Source: Deltaproteobacteria bacterium (GTDB lineage Bacteria; Desulfobacterota; Binatia; HRBIN30; CADEER01). Taken from it: 64,000 bases of DNA. The DNA lies in contig JAJCZJ010000022.1 of assembly GCA_029262455.1 (NCBI GenBank), positions 93,250-157,249 of the forward strand, written 5' to 3'. A program made the translations under genes and the position numbers. This document shows, in pieces, positions 32,901 to 43,427 of this stretch (position 1 is the first letter of the stretch; every line of letters starts with the position of its first letter). Below the pieces are notes generated by a model. That model had not been told where the DNA came from. It worked only from the letters and a program-made list of their open reading frames with translations, and did no database searches.

Positions 32901-35720
32901 GAGTGTGTCGCCGGCAAAGATCTCGCGCAGCTCGTCGAAGCTTGATGTTGGGGCAAGCAGTCGGGCGCTGAAACTCGCGGTGTCGTCGGCGAAACGAATC
33001 GTGACGTCGCCGGCGAAGGTGATCTCCGCGGAAAAGTCGCCCGTGCTCGAGCCGGCGCCGAACACTTCGAGCGTGTACGTATCGGTCGCGGGCAGGGTGA
33101 CGATTGCCTTGGCCGGATTCGATCCGCCGCCGACGGCGGCTCCGTCGCTGTTGAGAACTCTAAACCCAGGTCTCAGCTGCGACTCGCCGGGTGCCAGCAC
33201 TTCGATCGTGACCTCGTCGCCGGCGTTGGCGAAGAACGAGACATCTGCGGTTGTGCCGATGGTGTCGATCGAGCCGTTGCGGAGTACCGTCACGCGGTTT
33301 GCCGAAGAGGCAACGTCTCGTGCGATTACGCGGTCGTCGATGCCGGACACGCAGAGGGTTGCGGCGCCTGAAGACGCCGCCGCCGAGCTGACACGCAGTG
33401 CAAAGATCCCGGAAGTTGGGGCCGGAAAGGACGCTTTGACGCTGCCATCTGAGGTGTCGAGATTTCCGCTGGCAAAGACGAGATTGTCCGGAACCCGGAG
33501 CACCTCGAGCAAGGGGATGAGAGATGGATCTTTCGGGAGCAGGGTGACTTCGACATCGTCGGCGTCGACGAAGAACCGATAAATCTCGGTCTCGCCGAGT
33601 GTCAGATCAATGTCTGCGCAGGTTGCGCGCGTGTAGACTTGACCCGATACCCCGCCGTCGGTGACCAAGAGTCGTCCGTTGTTTGCCTGGTGGATTCGGT
33701 ACAGGCCCTGCCACGAGACGCCGGCGCCATAGTGGCTGTTCTGTTCGTTGATGACGACATTGCGCTGTTCGAAGAATTCGTTGCGCGAAGAGATCTGGAA
33801 GCGGCAGAAGAGCTCCATCGATAGGTCGTAGATGCCCGTGCTGAGGTCTGACGCGTCGGCGGAGTGCGAGTAACGCGCCTCGGCGCAGTTGAACTGCGAG
33901 CACTGGACGTCGCGTAGTACCTCGCCCTCGACTGCCAAGCCGCCGATGCTGAGCTTGGTTCCGGTTTCGCGCGGTGGAGGCGCGAGATTGCCGGGGCTGG
34001 CAAAGATCGATGCGTAAATCTCCGGTTGGGCGTGTGCCAAGTTGTAAGACAACCCGTGTGGGTTTTCGAATGTTGAGCTCATGCTTTCGGGAAGTGTGAC
34101 GGGGATCGACAGTCCCTGTGCGTCGCGCATGCACATGGTGCATCGATCGGGGGGCCAGCCGACTTGCGTGGTGAACTTGCATCCGCCGTCTTCGGAACTG
34201 GGGTCGTCCTTGCGCGATACAGGTTGCGGCACGAATCCATGCCATGAGTTCTCTCGAACGACTCCGCCTCTCGTGAAGACACCGTTGGCCCCGAGCCGTC
34301 CAGAGTGAACCATTCCGTCGGATTCAACGCGCCCGTCGCCGACCTTCTCGAAGACTCCTGTGTTGTGATTGAGTCCGAAGATATCGACGATCGTGCCGAT
34401 CGGAAATCCTTCGACATTGGGGAACGAGATTGGAACAGGGACGGTGTAGCGGACGCCGAAGGGTTGCACGGCAATATAGATGGACAGCTCGATTTCATCC
34501 GGCAAAGGCCTGGGCCCCAATACGGGATCGGGTATCCGGGTGATGCTGATGAGGCCGTCGAACATCTCCCCGGTCGCGTCGTCCATCGCGGTCTCGGCAG
34601 GTACGGTGAGCGCGACCGCTGGGAACTCCCGCCCTTCGATCACTACGGGGGAGCTGGTGATTGTCGATTCGTTTGCTGGGTCCACCCGGTCGGCACTCGC
34701 GATGTCCAGCGGCAAAAGGAAAATTGGTGCGTCGAGGACGTTCGCGGCGTCTTTGATGATCCGGACGGATTCGGGGACCGTTGCGAAGGCCCCGGCGCCG
34801 TTCGCAGTGCTACCGTCGATGAGAAGTCGGGCGGCCCCTGCGAAAGGGATGTTGTTGAAAATGAAGCTTCCGTCGTTGCCACTGACCGTTTCCAAGGGCG
34901 CTTGGACGCCCAGTACCAAACGAACGCCGCCCAACCCCACTGCGTCTGCCAGCGAGCCGCCGCTGGGAACAGTAAGTACCTGCCCTTGAAATGAAGTCGC
35001 GCCGGGTGGCGGAGGGACGGTCAGGCGGACTTGAACCGATGCGCGGAGATCTGAGTCGTTGGCAGTGAATGTGAGTGTGATGTCGAGTCCGGCCTGGGTG
35101 ACCGTCGGGGCAAATCGAAATTGTCCGGTTGTAGCATTGTAGGTTGCGTTCGGTGGTAGGGGCAGCGGTGCGGCCATCCGGGTCAAGCGGTCTGAGGTTG
35201 CGTCGCTGGGGTCACAGTCGTCGGTTGGGCTCGGGCAGTCTGGATCGGACGAGCTGATCGTAAAGATGAGAGTTTGCCCAACTTGTGCGACTTTGTCCCC
35301 GGGGGGCGACACCGAAATTTCCGGAGATGCGTTGACTCGTTGCCCAGTGGGCGTGTTGGTCGGGGTTCCGGTGTCAGGGGTCGGCGTTCCGGCGTCAGGA
35401 GTTGGTGTGGCGGTTGGCGTTTCCGGCGGACAACCACTCAGGGCGTTGTTGACTGCGGCGACTAGCTCACCGATAGCGACTCGACCGTCGTTGTTGCGAT
35501 CGAACTCCGGGCAGCTGTCGATGGTGGCTCTACCGAGAGCGATGTTGACCCCCTGAATCAACTCGTTGATGCGTACTTCACCGTCACCGTTGCAGTCGCC
35601 GATGCATACGGCGTGCAACTCGGCGCCGACGAGAAGCGTGGCGGATACCAGCGCAGCAGTGATGTGGAATGAGGGTCTGCGGCAGTCAAACCAAGGCAGG
35701 CGGCCCCGTTGCTTCGTCAT
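29910..35720 (-). CDS. Giant secreted YD/RHS-repeat protein with N-terminal dockerin-like domain
   Basis: A 1936-residue protein. The start at ATG 35720 is supported by GGGGG 8 bases upstream and gives a signal segment (AALVSATLLVGAELHA). Then come a dockerin-like EF-hand pair (CIGDCNGDGEVRINELIQGV; DRNNDGRVAIGELVAAV), a Thr-Pro linker, an Ig/cadherin-like domain (SPEISVSPPG), a carboxypeptidase-regulatory-like module (SFQGQVLTVPSGG), and a PPC-like region. A long series of YD repeats follows (about residues 920-1810; for example YDAVGNRKRKTG, YEFDGFDNLIQA, YAYDGYGRRIKK), ending in an RHS-core-like LYQLYSGRDYDPDLGRTLQP. The last 110 residues are variable-type sequence (EHHAPPLILDPREELVSYY) that could be a toxin or adhesion tip. 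The usual DPxG motif is missing. Confidence 0.82.
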   Translation of the reverse strand: MTKQRGRLPWFDCRRPSFHITAALVSATLLVGAELHAVCIGDCNGDGEVRINELIQGVNIALGRATIDSCPEFDRNNDGRVAIGELVAAVNNALSGCPPETPTATPTPDAGTPTPDTGTPTNTPTGQRVNASPEISVSPPGDKVAQVGQTLIFTISSSDPDCPSPTDDCDPSDATSDRLTRMAAPLPLPPNATYNATTGQFRFAPTVTQAGLDITLTFTANDSDLRASVQVRLTVPPPPGATSFQGQVLTVPSGGSLADAVGLGGVRLVLGVQAPLETVSGNDGSFIFNNIPFAGAARLLIDGSTANGAGAFATVPESVRIIKDAANVLDAPIFLLPLDIASADRVDPANESTITSSPVVIEGREFPAVALTVPAETAMDDATGEMFDGLISITRIPDPVLGPRPLPDEIELSIYIAVQPFGVRYTVPVPISFPNVEGFPIGTIVDIFGLNHNTGVFEKVGDGRVESDGMVHSGRLGANGVFTRGGVVRENSWHGFVPQPVSRKDDPSSEDGGCKFTTQVGWPPDRCTMCMRDAQGLSIPVTLPESMSSTFENPHGLSYNLAHAQPEIYASIFASPGNLAPPPRETGTKLSIGGLAVEGEVLRDVQCSQFNCAEARYSHSADASDLSTGIYDLSMELFCRFQISSRNEFFEQRNVVINEQNSHYGAGVSWQGLYRIHQANNGRLLVTDGGVSGQVYTRATCADIDLTLGETEIYRFFVDADDVEVTLLPKDPSLIPLLEVLRVPDNLVFASGNLDTSDGSVKASFPAPTSGIFALRVSSAAASSGAATLCVSGIDDRVIARDVASSANRVTVLRNGSIDTIGTTADVSFFANAGDEVTIEVLAPGESQLRPGFRVLNSDGAAVGGGSNPAKAIVTLPATDTYTLEVFGAGSSTGDFSAEITFAGDVTIRFADDTASFSARLLAPTSSFDELREIFAGDTLTGYEIHHADGGRVIFNALGYQTSYFDLYGNQRRYIWDGDLLEEIIDFDGRSTLIAHVGLEIRITDKAGRLTTLVTDTRNRLVRILGPAGITTIFRYEDPEHPYMITGKTSPGGRSTTFADNGDGSFTISGGDGLASMTVQPDQGVGAASEDGSTTPAIREADLRATISDGLGRSERLQIDRDGNATEIFDRLNIRRTAAYFRGLPILKTLPNNAPISFDWDDRGRLVRRTFNELNASLELSYDGDNLVEVRDEEGNVVEFQYDERNFLTRAIYPDHVTAFFYDESDSPILGKATRIVYNFGQANQATAIYIYDGLGQLSAYICPLGNRYDFEYNAFGYIVSVRLFGVVVWTIEYNLLGYITGFIDITLRKTIIERDSDGFILSISNALEQFLESYVYDDCGRLQLMTYADGIQELFEYNENNNIIRITIGEEVIEFGYDFLDRIETVTISGVVILSIDWDLLGYASVVVHDASRIEYFRDRYGRLLSERIRGECQPNIDVTYNWDLIGRLQSRRDAAGTTTYSYLGHRLDTVQTAFGDSIDFDYTPNRLALNSDSGFRRTVDYDNNHRVTSVENRVTASAPFPGLVSQFSRTFDDDGNVDQLSADRTVGLPTLAYSYDDLNQLTLAGAPLAGRSDETFTYDAVGNRKRKTGDTTDAEHNERNEILSTSDYTFEHDDRGRITRKTRRSDNADTRYEFDGFDNLIQATLFDGTVIEYAYDGYGRRIKKSLNGNVISSHVYSGRSVINGFDASNALTSAYTYGLGGYDPVVHSAITGSDERHFYLAKDPQCSITELVDLAGASASATTSTAIPDSIVGTTVYEAFGGIAESTGIESKPAYRSLPLDRTTGLYQLYSGRDYDPDLGRTLQPSRLRARQDDPLTLNPYLFARNNPTSAAFVEGALPGESRLHTGAGHFFARPGPFSGSHRSSNVLFDRLADARTFFDNGPRADLASVLVQKLRGTAKCYAQEHHAPPLILDPREELVSYYVRHARRAIDQW

Positions 35721-35865
35721 TAGAATGCCCCCGGAGAAGTTATTAGGTTGGTTCTGAGAACGAAAGATCTTATCGCCTAACACCTAAGTTCGGTTGAGGG
35801 CAACTCGAAAGCCGACCCTCGGCCTGAGCGAGTGAACAGTGGCCGGTGAAGGCCCCAAACGACGA

Positions 35866-35892
35866 AAGCCGACGCCTTGTGGGCGTCGGCTT
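35866..35892 (-). terminator. Terminator downstream of glnA
   Basis: A perfect 11-bp stem, AAGCCGACGCC (35866-35876) with GGCGTCGGCTT (35882-35892). On the minus strand it is followed by a T-rich stretch (TTTCGTCGTTT), 30 bases after the glnA stop codon. It closes the amt-glnK-glnA operon before the YD-repeat gene. Confidence 0.75.
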
Positions 35893-35922
35893 CCGGTTGT
35901 TGCCATCGGGATTTTAGACTCT

Positions 35923-37335
35923 TTAGCAGTCGTAGTAGAGGGTGAACTCGTACGGGTGCGGGCGCAACCGCAGCTCGTTGACTTCGTTCTCCATTTTGTA
36001 CTCGATCCAGGTATCGATCACGTCTTGGGTAAAAACGTCCCCTTTTAAAAGGAATTCGTGATCTTCTGCGAGGTTGTCGAGTGCTTCTTCGAGTGATCCC
36101 GGCATGCTCGGGACATCCGCCAACTCCTCGGGAGTCAACGAGTAGATGTTCTTGTCGAGCGGATCGCCGACGCTCAGCTTGTTCTGAATCCCGTCGAGTC
36201 CGGCCATCATCATTGCCGAGAAAGCGAGGTAGCCGTTCGACGAGGCGTCTGGGAACCGAACCTCGATACGCTTGGCCTTTGGGTTCTCCGAGTACATTGG
36301 AATGCGGACAGCTGCCGATCGGTTCCGACTCGAGTAGGCGAGATTGACCGGCGCTTCGAAGCCGGGAACGAGGCGGTGGTAGCTGTTGGCGGTGGGATTC
36401 GAGAAGGCGGCGATTGCTTTTGCGTGCTTTAGGACACCGGCGATGTAGTGCATCGCCATATCGCTCATCCCGGCGTACCCTTTACCGGCGAAGAGCGGCT
36501 TGGTGCCCTTCCAGATGCTCTGGTGGACATGCATGCCGGATCCGTTGTCCAGGAAGATCGGTTTCGGCATAAAGGTCGCGGTCAAGCCGTTCTCGCGAGC
36601 GACGTTCTTGACGATGTACTTGTACCACTGCAGTTGGTCTCCCATTTTGACCAACGATTGATAGCGCATATCAATCTCTGCTTGACCGGCGGTGGCGACT
36701 TCGTGGTGTTGACGCTCGATCTGGATGCCGACTTGCTCCATCACCATCACCATGTCCTGACGAAGATCTTGCATGGTGTCGGTGGGTGGCATCGGCAGAT
36801 AGCCTTCTTTGTAGCGCGTCTTGAAGCCGAGGTTGGGATCCTCATCGGCGCCGGTATTCCACTGACCTTCGGCCGAGTCGATGAGGTAGTAGCCGGAGTG
36901 CTGGTCTTGATCGTAGCGCACGTCGTTGAAGACGAAGAACTCAGGTTCGGGGCCGAAGTAGATCGTGTCGCCGATGCCGGTGGACTTCAGGTAGGCCTCG
37001 GCCTTGCGCGCGACTCCGCGTGGATCGCGCGAGTATTCCTCTTTAGTAATCGGGTCGACGATATCGCCGATCAGGGTAAGCGTAGAGTGTTTTGAGAAGG
37101 GATCCATGACTGCAGTGGAGGGATCCGGCACGACCAGCATGTCCGAGTTGTTGATGGCCTGCCATCCGCGAATCGATGATCCGTCAAAGCCGAAACCTTC
37201 GCTGAAAATACCTTCGTTCATCTCGGTCATTGGCACCGTGAAGTGCTGCCACAACCCGAGGAAGTCGCAGAACCTGATATCGGCGCAAACGGCCTTTTCG
37301 TCTTTTGCGAGTTTCATTGCCTGCTTTGGCGTCAT
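35923..37335 (-). CDS. glnA: Glutamine synthetase, type I
   Basis: A 470-residue dodecameric enzyme that makes glutamine from glutamate, ammonia and ATP. Motifs seen: FDGSSIRGW near residue 52, the metal-binding [11 protein letters not shown], the ATP-binding segment [33 protein letters not shown], and RIEVRFPD. The Tyr in [15 protein letters not shown] sits at the adenylylation position of type I-beta enzymes, so covalent control by GlnE is likely. ATG 37335 ([16 protein letters not shown]) is the family start and has GGGAGACACACAGGA upstream. It is the third gene of the operon, 158 bases after glnK. An inverted repeat GGCAC-TGGT-GTGCC at 37444-37457 lies in that gap. Confidence 0.97.
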   Translation of the reverse strand: MTPKQAMKLAKDEKAVCADIRFCDFLGLWQHFTVPMTEMNEGIFSEGFGFDGSSIRGWQAINNSDMLVVPDPSTAVMDPFSKHSTLTLIGDIVDPITKEEYSRDPRGVARKAEAYLKSTGIGDTIYFGPEPEFFVFNDVRYDQDQHSGYYLIDSAEGQWNTGADEDPNLGFKTRYKEGYLPMPPTDTMQDLRQDMVMVMEQVGIQIERQHHEVATAGQAEIDMRYQSLVKMGDQLQWYKYIVKNVARENGLTATFMPKPIFLDNGSGMHVHQSIWKGTKPLFAGKGYAGMSDMAMHYIAGVLKHAKAIAAFSNPTANSYHRLVPGFEAPVNLAYSSRNRSAAVRIPMYSENPKAKRIEVRFPDASSNGYLAFSAMMMAGLDGIQNKLSVGDPLDKNIYSLTPEELADVPSMPGSLEEALDNLAEDHEFLLKGDVFTQDVIDTWIEYKMENEVNELRLRPHPYEFTLYYDC

Positions 37336-37493
37336 TCCTGTGTGTCTCCCTTCATTGCTTTGCTTGCGGGCGCGATTCTTTTTCGGCGCGCTTACGCGTG
37401 ATGACGTTCTTGCTCCCATTGTTGCCCCGTCTTGTTACGTGTTGGCACTGGTGTGCCGAGGTCGTGCACTCGGATCGCAGACCGCGCAATTGC

Positions 37494-39201
<1,708 letters not shown>

Positions 39202-39343
39202 CTGTCCCTCCCGTTCGATTCTGACCCTGGGCACGATCCCGCCACCGAGCACAGTTTCCCAAGCCAGAAACAGTGCTCTGCCGGACATCCTCCTCCCCGA
39301 CCGAATCGAACCCCCAATCTTGATGATGAGAAAGAAACACCGA

Positions 39344-39359
39344 TGCAAAACCGGTGCCC
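39344..39359 (-). promoter_or_regulatory. Sigma-54 (-24/-12) promoter of the amt-glnK-glnA operon
   Basis: On the minus strand GGGCAC-CGGTT-TTGCA matches the TGGCAC-N5-TTGCA consensus, with the invariant GG and GC in place and the exact spacing. It lies about 140 bases upstream of the amt ATG. Nitrogen control by an NtrC-type activator is therefore likely. Two palindromes upstream, GCAGGATTTCCTGC and GCAGGCTGCCTGC (about 39400-39440), could be activator sites or the terminator of the SH3 gene. Confidence 0.75.
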
Positions 39360-39453
39360 TTACGACTCGGCACGTATGGCTGATAGCCAGTTGGATGCTC
39401 GCAGGATTTCCTGCCTGATATTTGGGCAGGCTGCCTGCGGATTGGGCACGACC

Positions 39454-40056
39454 TTAGAACCGGACGCGCGAGCTGCTGTGCTTGTCGTGCTGTCGGCCGA
39501 CGGCGCTTCCGATTAGGAAACCGATCACCCCGCCGAGTGCGAGAAGGCCTAGCCCACTTTGAATGCCTGCGGAATCGGACGGGCTCGGCATGGCTGTAGG
39601 CATGATACGGCGCTTTTGCATGTCGTCGTGCAGTTCCCTGGTCAAGGTCAGCAGTCGGCGTAGGTCGTCTTCCGTGTCGGGATCGAGGGCGGCGATCAGC
39701 GGAGTGGGGGAGGGGGCGAGTGCCGGCGGCGCATCAGCTGAGCCTGGCAGGGGTTCGGTACTGGGTAGCGCGAGGTGTGGAGTCGGGGCGACGGCGACGA
39801 TAGGCTTGACGAACTTCCGGTAGGCGTAGCCGGTGACCTCGTCGGTACGCACGAGGACCCAGTCGCCGACTTCGGCCTCGATTGTGACCGCGGTTCCTCG
39901 TTTGAGTTGGCCGACTGTCGGGGCGTTCTGACCTGGACCGCGGCGGACGTTGAGCGCTGCCACACCGTCGATGACTGCGTCGACTTTTTCAGCCTTGGCC
40001 GGCGCGTTGGCCATGAAGGCGAGGACAGCGATGAGTAGGACTCGGCAGAACGGCAT
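39454..40056 (-). CDS. Exported SH3b-domain protein with C-terminal membrane helix
   Basis: A 200-residue protein. It has a signal peptide (LIAVLAFMANAPAKA), then a bacterial SH3 domain (GVAALNVRRGPGQNAPTVGQ; DWVLVRTDEVTGYAYRKFV, about residues 30-85), a Pro/Ala-rich linker, a short coiled region (DTEDDLRRLLTLTRELHDDMQ) and a final hydrophobic Gly-rich helix (GLGLLALGGVIGFLIGSAVG). SH3b domains usually bind peptidoglycan, so this is probably a periplasmic wall-associated protein. It lies between tRNA-Pro and the amt operon on the same strand. No more specific role is visible. Confidence 0.72.
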   Translation of the reverse strand: MPFCRVLLIAVLAFMANAPAKAEKVDAVIDGVAALNVRRGPGQNAPTVGQLKRGTAVTIEAEVGDWVLVRTDEVTGYAYRKFVKPIVAVAPTPHLALPSTEPLPGSADAPPALAPSPTPLIAALDPDTEDDLRRLLTLTRELHDDMQKRRIMPTAMPSPSDSAGIQSGLGLLALGGVIGFLIGSAVGRQHDKHSSSRVRF

Positions 40057-40075
40057 GGGACAATCGGAAGAAGGA

Positions 40076-40152
40076 TGGTCGGGGTGACTGGATTTGAACC
40101 AGCGACCTCACGGTCCCGAACCGAGCGCTCTACCAGTCTGAGCTACACCCCG
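40076..40152 (-). tRNA. tRNA-Pro (anticodon CGG)
   Basis: Cloverleaf on the minus strand: acceptor CGGGGTG/CACCCCG, D-arm GCTCAGACTGGTAGAGC, anticodon loop TTCGGGA (anticodon CGG at about 40119-40117), and T-arm GCTGG-TTCAAAT-CCAGT. The discriminator A is followed by an encoded CCA. The anticodon stem CTCGG/CCGTG has one U-U mismatch. Confidence 0.92.
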
Positions 40153-40259
40153 ATTTTATCCTGATGCTCTCGACATGCGCGGGGTCGAGAAACGGAATTA
40201 CTAAACCTGGGCGCGGCCAAATGCAAGATGGCCGCGCCACGGTTCCCCCGCTACCGGGG

Positions 40260-40916
40260 CTATGCGGTGATCCGCCGCAATTCGGCGAAGGTCGATGCGT
40301 AGTCTTTGCTTGCGAAGATTCCGGTCCCGATCACCAACACATCGGCTCCGGCCTCGCTGATGCGACCGGCGTTGCCGACCTTGACGCCGCCGTCGACTTC
40401 GATCTCGAAATCGAGGCCGAGATCCTGTCTCTGCTTTTGCAGCTTGGCGATCTTCGAAAGAGTACTTTCGATGAATTGCTGCCCGCCAAACCCAGGGTTT
40501 ACCGACATGAGGAGTACGATATCGACCTCCTCGAGGACTTCGCTGATGGTGTCGCAAGGCGTTGCTGGATTCAGCACCACCCCGGTGCGCGCCTTGTGCT
40601 TTCGGATGTCCTGGAGGACGGCGTGGAGGTGGGGGCACGTCTCCTGGTGGACCAGGATATGGTCGGCGCCGGCGGAGGCGAAATCGCCGATGTACCGCTC
40701 TGGGTTGGTCATCATCAAGTGAACATCCAGCGGAAGCTTGGTCGCTTGGCGGATCGCTTCGATGACCGGAGGCCCGATCGATAGGTTGGGGACAAAGTGC
40801 CCGTCCATGACGTCGACGTGGATCCAGTCGGCGCCCGCCTCTTGGACCGCTTCGACCTCTGCGGCGAGGCGGCCGAAGTCGGCCGCCAGAATCGATGGTG
40901 CGATCTTGGTTTTCAC
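40260..40916 (-). CDS. rpe: Ribulose-phosphate 3-epimerase
   Basis: A 218-residue TIM-barrel enzyme interconverting ribulose-5-phosphate and xylulose-5-phosphate in the pentose phosphate pathway. Signatures: KIAPSILAADFGRL at the N-terminus, the metal-binding HVDVMDGHFVPNLSIGPP, LDVHLMM, MSVNPGFGGQQFI, and EVDGGVKVGNAG with GTGIF for phosphate binding. GTG 40916 is the family start; upstream in-frame residues overlap the dispersed repeat and look random. It lies directly downstream of repeat copy D. Confidence 0.94.
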   Translation of the reverse strand: MKTKIAPSILAADFGRLAAEVEAVQEAGADWIHVDVMDGHFVPNLSIGPPVIEAIRQATKLPLDVHLMMTNPERYIGDFASAGADHILVHQETCPHLHAVLQDIRKHKARTGVVLNPATPCDTISEVLEEVDIVLLMSVNPGFGGQQFIESTLSKIAKLQKQRQDLGLDFEIEVDGGVKVGNAGRISEAGADVLVIGTGIFASKDYASTFAELRRITA

Positions 40917-40930
40917 GCCGGTTAGCTTAG

Positions 40931-41110
40931 CAGCCCGCTGGACAACAGGACACCTACGGAGGCCGACACGTTCCCGCCGATTCGGCGTTCCCGAATCCTC
41001 AACGATATCACCGGATTTGCCTCCCACTTCGGCAAAGGTGTTGGCGGACAGGCCGGTTCGGCGCCTCGACGTGGGAAAGTCGCTTGCCTTTTCGAGGGCG
41101 TCTGTGGAGC
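40931..41110 (-). repeat. Dispersed intergenic repeat, copy D (diverged)
   Basis: On the plus strand CCCGCTGGACAACAGGACAC followed further on by CGAATCCTCAACGATATCAC and TTCGGCAAAGG lines up with copy C in the same order and spacing. It is the most diverged copy and lies between rpe and rsmB. The right boundary is uncertain. Confidence 0.5.
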
Positions 41111-41119
41111 GGGTCCCGA

Positions 41120-42478
41120 CTACGATGGTTGAGACGTCGGCGCGCGCTGTAGGCGGGCAGCGAAGAATCCGTCCATGTCATGCCGGTGTGGGTAGGTTTG
41201 CAGAAACAAAGTTGTGGGATCGACAAGGTCTCGTGCTGGCGCTGGTAGAGCTGCGCGTGGGTCGGCCACACGGAATTCCGAATGTTCGCGAAGAAACTTC
41301 GATACTCGTTGCTGGTTCTCCTCTGCGAGGAGAGTGCAAGTCGAGTACACGATACTGCCGCCGGGACGGATGTGCCCGGCAACAGAATCGAGAATCCGCG
41401 ACTGTAGATTGGCAAGATTTGTGGCGTCTTCCGGAGTTCGTCGCCAGCGAATCTCGGGGTGTTGCCGCAGCGTGCCGAGACCGGAGCACGGCGCATCGAC
41501 GAGCGCGGCTGCAAACTCGACGCCGGGGCCAAATGGCAGGCGGGTCGCATCGGCACGGGCTGCTTCGACAGCGACACCGAGTCGCGAAGCCTCTCGTGCG
41601 ACCCGCACGATCCCGCGTTTGGATCTATCGAGGGCGATTATTCTCGCCGCGCCCTTTGCGCGCTCGGCGAGATGGGTGCTCTTCCCACCCGGGGCCGCGC
41701 AGGCGTCGAGGATCGTGTCGCCCGCCTCGATCGGGACCATCGCCCCGACTAGATGTGACGCTTCGCCCTGCGGTGTGAACAAGCCCTGGCGGAACGCTTC
41801 CATCTTTTCGAAAGGTCCACTGGGCGTGCAGCGAAGGGCTTCGGGCGAGTATTGAGTGCGGCGAGAATCGACCTCGGCGAGGGTGGTGAGGATCTCCTCG
41901 TGTGAGGCCCGTGTCGTATTGACCCGCAGCGCGGTCGGAGCGGCTTGATTGTTGGCAACCAACAGCGCCTCGACGTCTGAACTTTCGAACTCTTGGAGCC
42001 AGCGATCTACGATCCAGCGCGGGTGCGAGTAGGTCACCGATAGAGCGTGGGCAATGTCGCTGCGGCTCGGAAGTTGCGGGTCCTTGTCGGCGCGCAGGAA
42101 CTTCCGCAGCAGTGCGTTCACCAAGCCTCCGACGCCGCGCCCGCGTTGCTTCTTGGCCAGAGTGACAGCGGTGTCGACGGATGCGAAGTCTGGAACTCGG
42201 TCGAGCTTGGTCAGCTGGAACAGTGCCAAGCGGAGTATCGTGCGGATCTCGGGGTCGAGTTTGTCCGGTGGGCGCCCCAGGGACTCGAGGATATGGTCGC
42301 TCAGTCCCTGCCAAGCGATCGAGCCGTAGACGAGTTGGGTTACCAAGCCGCGGTCGCGCCGCGAAAGGTCGCTTCTGCGCAGTTGCTCCGCCAACACCGC
42401 ATCGGAAAAAGCGCCCTGGTCAACTGAGCAGAGAACTTGCCACGCGAGTTCGCGCGGGTCAGTCGCTGGGCGTGCCAA
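41120..42478 (-). CDS. rsmB: 16S rRNA (cytosine(967)-C(5))-methyltransferase
   Basis: A 452-residue protein. The N-terminal NusB-like RNA-binding domain (RELAWQVLCSVDQGAFSDAV, about residues 9-140) is followed by a Rossmann methyltransferase domain with the SAM site DACAAPGGKSTHLAE, DRSKRG, the catalytic VDAPCSGLGTLRQHPEIRW (Cys near 341), and YSTCTL with the second Cys. It methylates C967 of 16S rRNA. The start overlaps the 3' end of fmt by 20 bases. The rsmB-fmt-def arrangement is a common translation-related operon. Confidence 0.94.
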   Translation of the reverse strand: MARPATDPRELAWQVLCSVDQGAFSDAVLAEQLRRSDLSRRDRGLVTQLVYGSIAWQGLSDHILESLGRPPDKLDPEIRTILRLALFQLTKLDRVPDFASVDTAVTLAKKQRGRGVGGLVNALLRKFLRADKDPQLPSRSDIAHALSVTYSHPRWIVDRWLQEFESSDVEALLVANNQAAPTALRVNTTRASHEEILTTLAEVDSRRTQYSPEALRCTPSGPFEKMEAFRQGLFTPQGEASHLVGAMVPIEAGDTILDACAAPGGKSTHLAERAKGAARIIALDRSKRGIVRVAREASRLGVAVEAARADATRLPFGPGVEFAAALVDAPCSGLGTLRQHPEIRWRRTPEDATNLANLQSRILDSVAGHIRPGGSIVYSTCTLLAEENQQRVSKFLREHSEFRVADPRAALPAPARDLVDPTTLFLQTYPHRHDMDGFFAARLQRAPTSQPS

Positions 42479-43415
42479 GTGTCACCCCCGGCACCAGCGG
42501 ACTGCCGTGGACGAATCCGTTGGCGGGCAGTCTTTTCCGACCCTCGAGTTGTAGCTCCTCCGCACAAAGCGTCCCGTCGCCCGTGGCGATGTCGATGGTC
42601 GCACCCACTGCTGTGACGGTCCCGGGTGCGGCGCCGGCTTGTGTTGGGCTGGCGCTGGCACGATGGATTTTCAAGAGCTTGCCGCCCGATTTGCTGTCGA
42701 TGCGGGTGTAGGTTGATGGCCAAGGATTGAAGGCGCGCGCACATCGAGCAATGTCACGCGCCGGGTTGGCCCAATCGATTTTGCCGTCCGTCTTGCGAAT
42801 GAGCGGAGCGAGAGTCATCGCTGCGTGATCTTGCGCGCTTGCGGCTAGTTCGCCGCGGTGAAGGTGATCGAGGGCCTCACCGAGGGCGTCCGCGCCGAGG
42901 TCTGCCAATCGATCCGTAAGTTCACCGCCCGTCTCGCTGTCGCCGATTGGTGTTGCTCGCTGCAACAGGATATCGCCTGCGTCCATTTCTTCATTCATCT
43001 GCATGATGGTGATGCCGGTTTCGCTCTCGCCGCGGGCAATGGCCCACTGGATCGGCGCTGCGCCGCGATACTTCGGCAGCAGGGACGCGTGTACGTTGAT
43101 ACAGCCGTGTTGCGGCAGCGATAGAATGTTCGCCGGAAGGATGCGCCCGTACGCCGCGACCACGATGATGTCTGGGTTCCACTGCCGCAGCAGATCTTCG
43201 AAGGCCTGGTTGCGGACCTTGGTCGGCTGTTCGACGGCGATACCGTGCGCCAGCGCGACTTCCTTGGTCGCCGGCATTTGAAGGTTCTGTCCGCGCCCAG
43301 CCGGGCGATCCGCTTGGCAGATGAGGCCGACGACTTCGTCCGGCCCTTCGATCAGCGCGCGCAGCGAAGGGACAGCGAAGGCCGGCGTGCCGAAAAATAC
43401 GATGCGCGACCGCAT
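42459..43415 (-). CDS. fmt: Methionyl-tRNA formyltransferase
   Basis: A 318-residue enzyme transferring a formyl group from 10-formyltetrahydrofolate to Met-tRNA-fMet. Motifs: RIVFFGTPAFAVPSLRAL at the N-terminus, the folate-site NVHASLLPKYRGAAPIQWAI, TGITIMQMNEEMDAGDIL, and the C-terminal tRNA-binding domain from about residue 205. The length is as expected. It lies 12 bases downstream of def, the usual def-fmt pair, and overlaps rsmB. Confidence 0.96.
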   Translation of the reverse strand: MRSRIVFFGTPAFAVPSLRALIEGPDEVVGLICQADRPAGRGQNLQMPATKEVALAHGIAVEQPTKVRNQAFEDLLRQWNPDIIVVAAYGRILPANILSLPQHGCINVHASLLPKYRGAAPIQWAIARGESETGITIMQMNEEMDAGDILLQRATPIGDSETGGELTDRLADLGADALGEALDHLHRGELAASAQDHAAMTLAPLIRKTDGKIDWANPARDIARCARAFNPWPSTYTRIDSKSGGKLLKIHRASASPTQAGAAPGTVTAVGATIDIATGDGTLCAEELQLEGRKRLPANGFVHGSPLVPGVTLGTPSD

Positions 43416-43427
43416 TTCAACGGTCTC

